Source: Aliivibrio fischeri ATCC 7744 = JCM 18803 = DSM 507
GTDB taxonomy: Bacteria > Pseudomonadota > Gammaproteobacteria > Enterobacterales > Vibrionaceae
Assembly (NCBI RefSeq): GCF_023983475.1
Contig: NZ_CP092713.1
Location: 868,001-932,000, forward strand
Reading direction: 5' to 3'
DNA: 64,000 nt
Shown here: piece after piece, positions 57,049 through 64,000 of the stretch
Position numbering within the stretch: position 1 is the first letter of the stretch
Layout of the letters: every line of letters begins with the position of its first letter
Made by a program: the position numbers and the translations under genes
Notes under the pieces: generated by a model
What the model was told of the DNA's origin: nothing
Databases searched by the model: none
Seen by the model: the letters and a program-made list of their open reading frames with translations, nothing else

Positions 57049-57116
57049 AATAAACAGCTCAACACTTTTTATAACGACAAATTCAGCCATACAATAAGGC
57101 AAATGGAGATAGAAGA

Positions 57117-58235
57117 ATGTCAGATCAATTATATAAAACCGCACTTTACGATATTCATGTAGCAGCAGGCGCGAAGATGGTGCCATTTGCAGGGTATGAA
57201 ATGCCTGTGCAATATCCACTTGGTGTAAAAAAAGAGCACCTTCATACTCGTAATGCCGCTGGTTTGTTCGATGTGTCGCACATGGGGCAACTTAGACTGA
57301 AAGGACAAAATGCCGCTGCTGCATTAGAAGCTTTAGTTCCTGTTGATATTATTGATCTTCCTTCTCAAAAGCAGCGCTATGCATTTTTTACGAATGATGA
57401 TGGCGGAATTATGGATGACTTGATGGTGGCTAACTTTGGTGCTCATCTGTTTGTTGTTGTTAATGCGGCGTGTAAAGAACAAGATATTGCGCACTTAGCA
57501 GCTAATTTACCTGCTGATGTCGAAATAGAGGTGATTGAAGATCGATCTTTATTAGCGCTTCAAGGCCCACAAGCTGCCGACGTATTGTCTCGACTTCAGT
57601 CATCTGTGGCTAATATGCTATTTATGGATACCGCTGTGGTAGAGATCAATGGTATTGAATGCTATGTCAGTCGCTCTGGTTATACAGGAGAGGATGGATA
57701 TGAAATATCAGTACCAAATGATAAAGCAGCAGAATTAGCAGAGACTTTAACGTCATTTGAAGAAGTAGAATGGATAGGTTTAGGTGCTCGTGATTCATTG
57801 CGTCTAGAATGCGGCCTATGTTTGTACGGACATGATTTAGATACGACAACGACACCACTAGAAGCTAGCCTTTTATGGGCAATAAGTAAAAACCGTCGTG
57901 CTGATGGTGAACGTGCTGCTGGTTTCCCTGGTGCTGATGTTATTTTAAAGCAGATTGAAACAAAAGATGTAAATCGTAAACGTGTCGGTCTTGTTGGGCA
58001 AACTAAAGCGCCTGTGCGTGAAGGATGTAAGCTTTATGATGCGAATGATAATGAAATTGGCATTGTAACAAGTGGTACAGCGGGGCCAACAGCAGGGAAG
58101 CCAGTATCGATGGCATATGTACGAACTGATCTTGCTAGTCTTGGTACTGAAGTTTTTGCAGATGTAAGAGGAAAAAAACTGCCAATGACGGTTGAGAAGA
58201 TGCCATTTGTTCCTCAGCGTTATTATCGCGGATAA
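57117..58235 (+). CDS. gcvT: Aminomethyltransferase, glycine cleavage T protein
   Basis: A 372-residue T protein with LFDVSHMGQ (about 48-56), the folate-binding region and ESGYTGEDGYEI-type motif (RSGYTGEDGYEIS). It takes the aminomethyl group from GcvH, releases ammonia and makes methylene-tetrahydrofolate. It is preceded by GGAG and by the XRE-cupin gene and followed by a terminator. Confidence 0.98.
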   Translation: MSDQLYKTALYDIHVAAGAKMVPFAGYEMPVQYPLGVKKEHLHTRNAAGLFDVSHMGQLRLKGQNAAAALEALVPVDIIDLPSQKQRYAFFTNDDGGIMDDLMVANFGAHLFVVVNAACKEQDIAHLAANLPADVEIEVIEDRSLLALQGPQAADVLSRLQSSVANMLFMDTAVVEINGIECYVSRSGYTGEDGYEISVPNDKAAELAETLTSFEEVEWIGLGARDSLRLECGLCLYGHDLDTTTTPLEASLLWAISKNRRADGERAAGFPGADVILKQIETKDVNRKRVGLVGQTKAPVREGCKLYDANDNEIGIVTSGTAGPTAGKPVSMAYVRTDLASLGTEVFADVRGKKLPMTVEKMPFVPQRYYRG

Positions 58236-58679
58236 TTAATAACAACAAGAAATGTGTGATCGTTGGTGATCCTTAATAAGTTCGAGTTACTAGAAAAACC
58301 TCTGTATTTACTGCAGAGGTTTTTTGTTTTATTGATTTTGGGAATGTTTAACCTAAACTAATTTGTGTTAATTATCAGAAATGCGATTGAAAACTCATAA
58401 TTAGAGCACAATAGCCACTAAAATAAGCGTGAAATTAGTGTGTATTTTAACGTCTTTCTATGATGTTTTTGCTGAAATATGAGCATTACTTCTCATAATG
58501 GATTTTTTTTGAACAGTGTTCATTATCGATAGTAGTTTGTTTAATAAAGAAAAAGTTGATTACAGCGAACAAGTGTAAGCTAGGAAAAGATTTGCAAAAA
58601 AAACGTGATGTGTAACACAATTACGCAATCTGGCTATTAAGCATTGTTTTTACGATTAGATATCAAATAAGGTTTCTCT
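58236..58679. other. Gap between gcvT and the MaoC-like gene
   Basis: After the gcvT terminator (58296-58324) the remaining 350 or so bases are AT-rich, with no open reading frame or strong hairpin. They must hold the promoter of the MaoC-like gene; I could not pick it with confidence. Confidence 0.5.
58296..58324 (+). terminator. gcvT terminator
   Basis: AAACCTCTG pairs with CAGAGGTTT around a 9-base loop, followed by more Ts. Confidence 0.88.
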
Positions 58680-59363
58680 ATGAAGGTTGTCGATTTTCTA
58701 AAGCATAAGCGTGAATATCTTGCGAAACATCCGTTCGAGTTGAAAGACTGGATGTCACCGACCATATATGATTACTGGATTGAATTTTTAAATAAAGCCA
58801 ACAATATTCACATTATTTCGTGGGTTAAAGAGCATAAGCGTACTGTTAATGGACAGGCGCAAGAAGCTGTTCAGCCTGAGCCAATTGAAATGAACTTAGA
58901 AACACAAAACGTTTTTGAAGAGCTAACAGCTCGTTTAGGTGAAGAAATTCACGTTGGCGATTGGTCATTAATGGATCAAGAGCGAATTAACAGTTTTGGT
59001 GCAGTAACAGAAGATCCACAATGGATTCATACGGATCCAGAGAGAGCAGCGGCAGAATCTCCTTTTAAAACCACTATCGCACACGGCTTTCTTACGCTTT
59101 CTATGTTATCAAAACTGACAGATAACGTTGGTAGTGATAACTTACTGTTCCCAACAGCAAAAATGACTGTTAACTACGGTTTAAATAAAGTGCGTTTCCC
59201 ATATCCAGTTAAAGCGGGTAAGCGTATTCGAGCAAGAAGCACACTGATGTCAGTGACACCAATCAAGCGTGGTTTAGAGATTGAGACAGAAGTTAAAGTT
59301 GAAATCGAAAAGTGTCGCCGTCCTGGGTGTGTAGCCGTATCGGTAATTCGTCTGTACTTTTAA
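58680..59363 (+). CDS. MaoC-like hot-dog hydratase
   Basis: A 227-residue protein. Residues about 85-225 are a MaoC-type hot-dog domain with the hydratase catalytic motif: Asp and His in DPQWIHTDPERA, followed by TIAHGFLTLSML. Such enzymes hydrate enoyl-CoA, often (R)-specifically, in fatty acid or polyhydroxyalkanoate metabolism. The first 80 residues are not part of that domain and have no known match. It stands alone with its own terminator. Confidence 0.85.
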   Translation: MKVVDFLKHKREYLAKHPFELKDWMSPTIYDYWIEFLNKANNIHIISWVKEHKRTVNGQAQEAVQPEPIEMNLETQNVFEELTARLGEEIHVGDWSLMDQERINSFGAVTEDPQWIHTDPERAAAESPFKTTIAHGFLTLSMLSKLTDNVGSDNLLFPTAKMTVNYGLNKVRFPYPVKAGKRIRARSTLMSVTPIKRGLEIETEVKVEIEKCRRPGCVAVSVIRLYF

Positions 59364-59395
59364 TTCTTTAATTTTAAGTAATAAACAAAAATATA

Positions 59396-59430
59396 AAAAA
59401 ACCGCATTATCCTAGGGTAATGCGGTTTTT
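59396..59430. terminator. Bidirectional terminator between the MaoC-like gene and cheV
   Basis: ACCGCATTA pairs with TAATGCGGT around an 8-base loop, with A and T runs on the two sides. It serves both converging genes. Confidence 0.9.
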
Positions 59431-59461
59431 TGTATGTGTAAGTTATTTTTGTATGCGTTAA

Positions 59462-60358
59462 TTAAGCAGCTCGGTTGTTGTGGTTTGCACCACGAAGCAT
59501 TGCTTGAACTAATTCCGTCGCTTCAAATTTTGTTAGGGCTTCGTGAGCACCGACTTGGTGTGCTTGCTCTACACAGATCTCACTTGAAAGTGAGGTATGA
59601 AGAATTACATAAGCATCTTTTAGTCGATTGTCATTTTGAATCTCAAAAGCCAATTCGTATCCATCTAATCCCGGCATTTCAATATCACTAACAACGATAT
59701 TATATGGTCTACCTTCATCAGATGCTTTTTTTAGTATTTCATAAGCATCTAAACCGTTTGTTGCAACATCATAAGGGATATTAATACTGTCGAGTGCAGT
59801 TGAAAGCTGTTTACGTGCAACAAAAGAGTCATCAACTAATAGTATGTTTAACGGTTTTAGTTTCTCCCTCTCAACGTCCGCTAAGATAGGATATAAATTA
59901 GAAGTATCTTCTGGATAGATTTTTGATAGTAACAGCTCAACATCAAGTAATTGAACGATTTTATCTTCAACTCGTGTAATACCAGTAACAAAAACATTAG
60001 AACCCGCGGTTGGTGGAGAGGCTTCAATTGCTTTCCAATCACATTCTATTATTTTATCGATAGATCTGATTGCGAACCCAACAACAGTACGCATGCAATC
60101 AGTAATGATGATATAACAGCTATCAAGTTCTTCTTTTTGTAATGGTCGAAATCCAACCGCTGCTGCCATGTCGATAATGGGAATCGCCATATTTCTTATG
60201 GTTGCGGTACCTAAAACATGATGATGAGAATAGGGGATAGATGTGAGAGGCTGGAAAGGTACGATCTCACGAACTTTCAAGGTGCCAATAGCAAACCGTT
60301 GTGAAAGCGTGAGTTTGAATAGCAGCATACCTTGCGATTGATTCGCCTTGCTTTTCAT
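59462..60358 (-). CDS. cheV: Chemotaxis coupling/response protein CheV
   Basis: A 298-residue protein with an N-terminal CheW-like domain (about 8-155) and a C-terminal receiver domain (about 172-295). The receiver has the acidic pocket LLVDDS, phospho-Asp in VSDIEMPGLDG (near 230) and the Thr and Lys (HTSLS, ALTKFEATE). CheV couples receptors to CheA and adjusts signalling by phosphorylation. Vibrios carry several copies; this one is not next to other chemotaxis genes. Confidence 0.92.
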   Translation of the reverse strand: MKSKANQSQGMLLFKLTLSQRFAIGTLKVREIVPFQPLTSIPYSHHHVLGTATIRNMAIPIIDMAAAVGFRPLQKEELDSCYIIITDCMRTVVGFAIRSIDKIIECDWKAIEASPPTAGSNVFVTGITRVEDKIVQLLDVELLLSKIYPEDTSNLYPILADVEREKLKPLNILLVDDSFVARKQLSTALDSINIPYDVATNGLDAYEILKKASDEGRPYNIVVSDIEMPGLDGYELAFEIQNDNRLKDAYVILHTSLSSEICVEQAHQVGAHEALTKFEATELVQAMLRGANHNNRAA

Positions 60359-60497
60359 AAGTGATAGCCTTTTTGATGTTCTTTTATAAAGGAGATTGTA
60401 GTTTTTTTGAGACGGTTTTTAAAGGTGAGACTATCAATTATGGCGATATAAACGATATAATTATGATAAATCGTTATTTAAACTAATTGAGGCATTC

Positions 60498-60776
60498 ATG
60501 GCGAATACTGCAGCTGCGTTACACATTCTTGTTAAGCATAAAGAACAAGCAGAAGACATTATCCAACAGCTTAAAAAAGGCGCTAAATTTCACGTATTAG
60601 CGAAGAAGTATTCAAGTTGTCCTTCTGGTAAAAGAGGCGGTGATTTAGGTGAATTCAAGAAAGGTCAAATGGTTCCTCAATTTGATAAGGTGTGCTTCAG
60701 TGGTGAAACTCTGGTTCCGCACTTAGTGAAGACTAAATTTGGTTGGCACGTGGTTAAAGTGTTGTACCGCACTTAA
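60498..60776 (+). CDS. ppiC: Parvulin-type peptidyl-prolyl isomerase PpiC
   Basis: A 92-residue single-domain cytoplasmic parvulin ([49 protein letters not shown], all typical). It speeds cis-trans turnover of prolyl bonds. It has GAGGC before the ATG and a strong terminator after the stop. Confidence 0.95.
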   Translation: MANTAAALHILVKHKEQAEDIIQQLKKGAKFHVLAKKYSSCPSGKRGGDLGEFKKGQMVPQFDKVCFSGETLVPHLVKTKFGWHVVKVLYRT

Positions 60777-60799
60777 TTTATATTAGGGCTATATATACA

Positions 60800-60830
60800 A
60801 AAAATCCGACGTTTAACCGTCGGATTTTTT
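60800..60830. terminator. Bidirectional terminator between ppiC and gsk
   Basis: AAAAATCCGACG pairs perfectly with CGTCGGATTTTT around a 6-base loop, with A and T tracts at its two ends. Confidence 0.93.
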
Positions 60831-60853
60831 ATAAATAAACCATACTAATGGGA

Positions 60854-62158
60854 CTAACGTTCCCAGTATGCCTCTTCTAAGCAATCTTCACGCTCTGGCA
60901 TTGAATTAGACAAGCGAGGAGAGTGTTGAGTTAATACTTCATAACTTGCACGGTTAGAGTATTTACAAATTTGAGAGAAAGAAGAATAGGTTAAATACTC
61001 AGCATCATGTTTGCTTGAATTTGGCACATTCTCTTTATGGTAGAAGTTTGCAGCCATATCATGCAATAAAGCTGATAATGCAGCATCACCAGCACCATTC
61101 GTATTTTTAATCTCAACAGGGCCGCCCATGTATGGAGCAATGTGAGAAGATACTTTAATTGGCTTTTTACATAACGCTTTAACCATTGGACGACTGTATT
61201 CGAAGCGGTTAAATTCAGGAATGTTACCCGGTAGAAGGGGCTTACTTGTTTCGCGTTTAATACTTTCTTCTGTGAAACCAGCCATGTATAGACCGATAGG
61301 GCCTGCAGTACAAAGAACTAGATCAACCCACTCAAGAGCTTTATCTGCCGCTAGTAGAGGATCTTTTTCACCAGTTAATGCTTCTGCTTCTTCTTCATTC
61401 ATTGCAACAACAGTCACATTTTCTTTTAAGAAGGTTTGCCACCATTCTGCTTTACCTTCGATAACGTATTTAGTACCTAAAGTAAGAACCACTGGAACGT
61501 TATGAGATTTTGCACAATCGATAGCTTTACGCACTGCGTCCATCATAGGGTCGCCTTCTTTACCACGAACAAGGTAAGAAGAAATCACTAGTGCTGATGC
61601 TTTTTCGAAAATATGCTCTGGAACATGAGTTGGGCATAATTGGTTCATGTCACCTTCATTGATAGCAAACGTACGTTCACCGTCTTCTGAAATTAATGTG
61701 TAACAACGACCAATAGGGCCTTGAACTGGCTGAAGGTAGTCTAAATCCATACGGCTTGTTGTGTTACATAAGTAACGATAAGCGTAAGAGCCGATTTTGA
61801 TGTCTTCGCTCATAACACCTAAAAGAATAGATTTGCTATCAGCTAGAACAGAATAATTATGAAGAGTATTACCAATAGTATCGCCAGGATACTCATGACT
61901 GATCAAGTTTCTTTCAAATAGTTCTTTATATAAAGCTTCAGCTTTTGATTCTTCAAGAACTAGTGAATGACCTTTACTTAATTGATGACGGTTTAGGAAG
62001 TCATCATCTACTTTTGCTTCGATATCTACGATTGTTTGACCAACACCGATAAGATGAGTGCGTTCAAGTTTAGGCGTTTGGTTGATTTGATTCACTAGAG
62101 GATCGCGAGTGTGAACTGGAAAATAGTGTTTAGACTTACGTTGGCCAGGAAACTTCAT
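60854..62158 (-). CDS. gsk: Inosine/guanosine kinase
   Basis: A 434-residue PfkB-family kinase of the Gsk type: N-terminal MKFPGQRKSKHYFPV, the GDTIGNTLHNYSVL segment and the PfkB signature NTNGAGDAALSALLHD with the catalytic Asp. It phosphorylates inosine and guanosine to IMP and GMP in purine salvage. It is divergent from guaC, which turns GMP into IMP, so the two lie around a common regulatory gap. Confidence 0.95.
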   Translation of the reverse strand: MKFPGQRKSKHYFPVHTRDPLVNQINQTPKLERTHLIGVGQTIVDIEAKVDDDFLNRHQLSKGHSLVLEESKAEALYKELFERNLISHEYPGDTIGNTLHNYSVLADSKSILLGVMSEDIKIGSYAYRYLCNTTSRMDLDYLQPVQGPIGRCYTLISEDGERTFAINEGDMNQLCPTHVPEHIFEKASALVISSYLVRGKEGDPMMDAVRKAIDCAKSHNVPVVLTLGTKYVIEGKAEWWQTFLKENVTVVAMNEEEAEALTGEKDPLLAADKALEWVDLVLCTAGPIGLYMAGFTEESIKRETSKPLLPGNIPEFNRFEYSRPMVKALCKKPIKVSSHIAPYMGGPVEIKNTNGAGDAALSALLHDMAANFYHKENVPNSSKHDAEYLTYSSFSQICKYSNRASYEVLTQHSPRLSNSMPEREDCLEEAYWER

Positions 62159-62275
62159 GTATTAAAGATCAGTTAATGAGTGAATTTTCCGTGAGTATAT
62201 CACATTAAATTCGATATCCATTCATGAAAATAGTAAAAAAATGAGAAGTTGATCGTCTTGGATATTAACTGATAA

Positions 62276-62291
62276 TAGCAAACGTTTACTT
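62276..62291. promoter_or_regulatory. PurR-like box between gsk and guaC
   Basis: The sequence AGCAAACGTTTACTT has the PurR core GCAAACGTTT intact and matches the 16-base consensus at all but three positions. It lies 118 bases before gsk and 328 before guaC, so it more likely serves gsk. Confidence 0.5.
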
Positions 62292-62465
62292 GTTTGAAGA
62301 AAGTTACCGATGGGCGTTAATTAGGTGGTTTTATAAAAGTCTAAGAGTTGGAAGAAATGCAGAGTAATTATCTAATTATTATATTTTAAAAGTCTAATTA
62401 ACTGGTAAGTGCTTTTTGTTTGCAATTTAATCAATGGTATCACAAAAAAAATAGAATTATCAGAC

Positions 62466-62493
62466 TTGCTAAAAAGGTTTCTGGACCTATAAT
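62466..62493 (+). promoter_or_regulatory. Candidate sigma-70 promoter of guaC
   Basis: TTGCTA and a consensus TATAAT are 16 bases apart. Transcription would start near 62500, at the foot of the next hairpin. Confidence 0.5.
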
Positions 62494-62497
62494 ACTG

Positions 62498-62532
62498 AAA
62501 ACCGGAGCGCCTGCCAGCGCCCCGGTTTTTTT
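62498..62532 (+). terminator. Hairpin plus T-run in the guaC leader (attenuator candidate)
   Basis: AAAACCGGaGCGC pairs with GCGCcCCGGTTTT (one A-C mismatch) around CTGCCA and is followed by three more Ts. It has the form of an intrinsic terminator yet sits about 87 bases before guaC on the same strand, with no gene upstream on that strand since ppiC. Confidence 0.7.
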
Positions 62533-62539
62533 GTGCCTG

Positions 62540-62604
62540 CTATCTTGGTTTGTTAACTGCCTTCTGCCAAAGGCAACAAGAGATAGTAGAGCCTTATCGA
62601 TAAG
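62540..62604 (+). promoter_or_regulatory. Second and third hairpins of the guaC leader
   Basis: CTATC-TTG pairs with CAA-GATAG (2-base bulge) enclosing TGCCTT / AAGGCA with a 6-base loop (62540-62586). The palindrome CTTATCGATAAG (62593-62604) then ends 2 bases before the GAGG ribosome binding site. A structured leader is clear; a regulatory role is inferred. Confidence 0.5.
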
Positions 62605-62618
62605 ACGAGGAATTTATC

Positions 62619-63662
62619 ATGCGTATCGAACAAGAATTAAAGTTAGGCTTCAAAGATGTACTGTTTCGTCCTAAGCGTTCAACGCTGAAAAGTCGCTCTC
62701 AGGTTGAATTAACCCGCGATTTTACATTCAAACATAGCGGACGTCAATGGTCTGGTACACCTGTCATTGCAGCTAACATGGATTCTGTAGGTAGCTTTGC
62801 AATGGCGAAAGCATTATCTGAGCATGGTGTAATGACTGCTGTACATAAGCACTATACTGTTGCTGATTGGGCTGAGTTTATTAAAGAGAACGATGCATCT
62901 GTTCTTAAAAATGCAATGGTTTCTACTGGTACTTCAGAAGCTGATTTCCAAAAAACTAAAGACATCATGGCATTGACAGATGACTTGATCTTTATTTGTA
63001 TTGATATAGCAAACGGTTACTCTGAGCATTTAGTGCAGTATGTTGAAAAAGTACGTGCTGAATTCCCTGATAAAGTGATTTCTGCAGGTAACGTTGTTAC
63101 TGGTGATATGGTTGAAGAGCTTATCCTTGCTGGTGCAGATATTGTTAAAGTAGGTATTGGCCCGGGTTCAGTATGTACTACACGTGTTAAAACAGGTGTT
63201 GGTTACCCACAACTTTCTGCAATTATCGAATGTGCTGACGCTGCTCACGGTCTTGGTGGTCGTATCATCGGTGATGGCGGTTGTTCATGCGCTGGTGATG
63301 TTTCTAAAGCGTTCGGCGGCGGTGCTGATTTCGTAATGCTTGGTGGTATGTTAGCTGGTCACGAAGAGTCGGGCGGTGAAGTTATTGAACAAGATGGTAA
63401 GCAATTCATGAAATTCTACGGAATGTCTTCACAAAGCGCGATGGACAAACACTCTGGTGGTGTTGCTAAGTACCGTGCTGCTGAAGGTAAAACTGTACTA
63501 TTACCATTCCGTGGTTCTGTTCATAACACGATTTCTGACATCCTTGGTGGCGTACGTTCAACTTGTACATACGTAGGTGCAGCACAGCTTAAAGAGCTAA
63601 CTAAGCGTACTACTTTCATCCGAGTACAAGAGCAAGAGAACAACGTTTTTGGTAAAGAATAA
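62619..63662 (+). CDS. guaC: GMP reductase
   Basis: A 347-residue GuaC with the catalytic Cys in [20 protein letters not shown] and the [25 protein letters not shown] phosphate-binding region in outline. It reduces GMP to IMP with NADPH, balancing guanine and adenine nucleotides. GAGG at 62607-62610 gives the start. It is a single-gene unit with a structured leader and a terminator. Confidence 0.97.
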   Translation: MRIEQELKLGFKDVLFRPKRSTLKSRSQVELTRDFTFKHSGRQWSGTPVIAANMDSVGSFAMAKALSEHGVMTAVHKHYTVADWAEFIKENDASVLKNAMVSTGTSEADFQKTKDIMALTDDLIFICIDIANGYSEHLVQYVEKVRAEFPDKVISAGNVVTGDMVEELILAGADIVKVGIGPGSVCTTRVKTGVGYPQLSAIIECADAAHGLGGRIIGDGGCSCAGDVSKAFGGGADFVMLGGMLAGHEESGGEVIEQDGKQFMKFYGMSSQSAMDKHSGGVAKYRAAEGKTVLLPFRGSVHNTISDILGGVRSTCTYVGAAQLKELTKRTTFIRVQEQENNVFGKE

Positions 63663-63709
63663 GCGGTAAAGAGTGATAACTCACTTTCTCTGAAATAACG
63701 AATAAGTTA

Positions 63710-63734
63710 GGGTCGCAGTTTGCGGCCCTTTTTT
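63710..63734 (+). terminator. guaC terminator
   Basis: GGGTCGCA pairs with TGCGGCCC (one G-T pair) around GTT, followed by six Ts. Confidence 0.92.
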
Positions 63735-63751
63735 GTGTACGTAGAATAAAA

Positions 63752-64000
63752 TTATATGGTAAATGTTTTTGGATGGTATTTTTTGATGCTATTACTATCA
63801 ACTAACTGTTTAAAATCTCGAATAAAGTCATTAATATCAGAATCTAATGGGATAGATTGGAAGTCTAAAAAGTCATATTCCCACCATTTTATATCTAATA
63901 AGTCATTAATCACTTCTTCTTTGAAACGATACTTTATAAGTTTACTTGGGATCCCGCCAACAATAGCGTAATCAGGAACATCTTTAGTTACGACTGCATT
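63752..64000 (-). CDS. Hexapeptide-repeat (CatB-like) O-acetyltransferase, C-terminal part
   Basis: The last 82 codons of a gene that runs out of the right edge of the window, ending at TAA (63752-63754). The start of the visible part, [20 protein letters not shown], is the typical end of the left-handed beta-helix of acetyltransferases; the following IKYRF, KWWEYD and FIRDF segments match the helical tail of the CatB/xenobiotic acetyltransferase group. It would transfer acetyl groups to a sugar or small molecule. The gene is convergent with guaC. Confidence 0.82.
   Translation of the reverse strand, partial: NAVVTKDVPDYAIVGGIPSKLIKYRFKEEVINDLLDIKWWEYDFLDFQSIPLDSDINDFIRDFKQLVDSNSIKKYHPKTFTI

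Overview
The window looks like part of the second chromosome of an Aliivibrio species, most likely A. (Vibrio) fischeri or a close relative. The evidence is AT-rich sequence, Vibrio-type gene families, the neighbourhood gcvH-gcvP / gcvT, gsk and guaC, and a type VI secretion (T6SS) locus carrying a giant lipoprotein gene that matches my memory of tasL from the strain-specific T6SS2 locus of V. fischeri. Species and chromosome are inferred from gene content, not from a search.

Bases 1-39056 are a T6SS locus. The left operon (+) encodes a PpkA-like membrane Ser/Thr kinase, TssA, TssB, TssC, TssE, TssF and TssG, with a strong hairpin terminator between tssC and tssE. It converges on a minus-strand group: VasL, TssM and an Lrp-family regulator. 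Next comes a divergent pair, a ShyA/MepM-like M23 endopeptidase (-) and an 8.7-kb gene for an Ig-repeat lipoprotein (+, TasL-like). From 24.3 to 39 kb everything is on the minus strand. It starts at 39056 with an outer-membrane barrel protein, then FHA protein, TssJ, TssK, TssL, and two effector modules in series. The module nearest tssL holds a PAAR-like carrier, an effector with a degenerate M23-like domain plus a GH19 lysozyme domain, and a periplasmic immunity candidate. The second holds a 5'-truncated tssL copy, another PAAR-like carrier, an AHH-type nuclease and a cytoplasmic immunity candidate. A nearly identical 1.1-kb direct repeat (3' tssL plus 5' PAAR gene) and a shorter boundary repeat mark the module edges, so the locus seems to grow or shrink by swapping modules. 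Hcp, VgrG and ClpV are not in the window.

Bases 39.3-50.3 kb hold a type Vd patatin-like secreted lipase and a mannose/fructose-type PTS cluster: an EIIABC permease, an EIIB, an unusual HPr-like/EIIA fusion, ManA, a ManP-like permease and an AraC-family regulator, then an EamA transporter. Two divergent promoter regions of the cluster share an identical 22-bp block, probably a regulator site. Thirteen perfect copies of a heptamer lie between the manA stop codon and its terminator.

Bases 50.4-64 kb are housekeeping and signalling genes: a membrane EIIC-EAL c-di-GMP phosphodiesterase, gcvP and gcvH (-) divergent from an XRE-cupin regulator and gcvT (+), a MaoC-like hydratase, cheV, ppiC, gsk (-) and guaC (+). 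guaC has a long leader that can form several hairpins, with a PurR-like box further upstream. The window ends inside a hexapeptide-repeat acetyltransferase gene on the minus strand. I saw no rRNA, tRNA, insertion sequence or CRISPR array.
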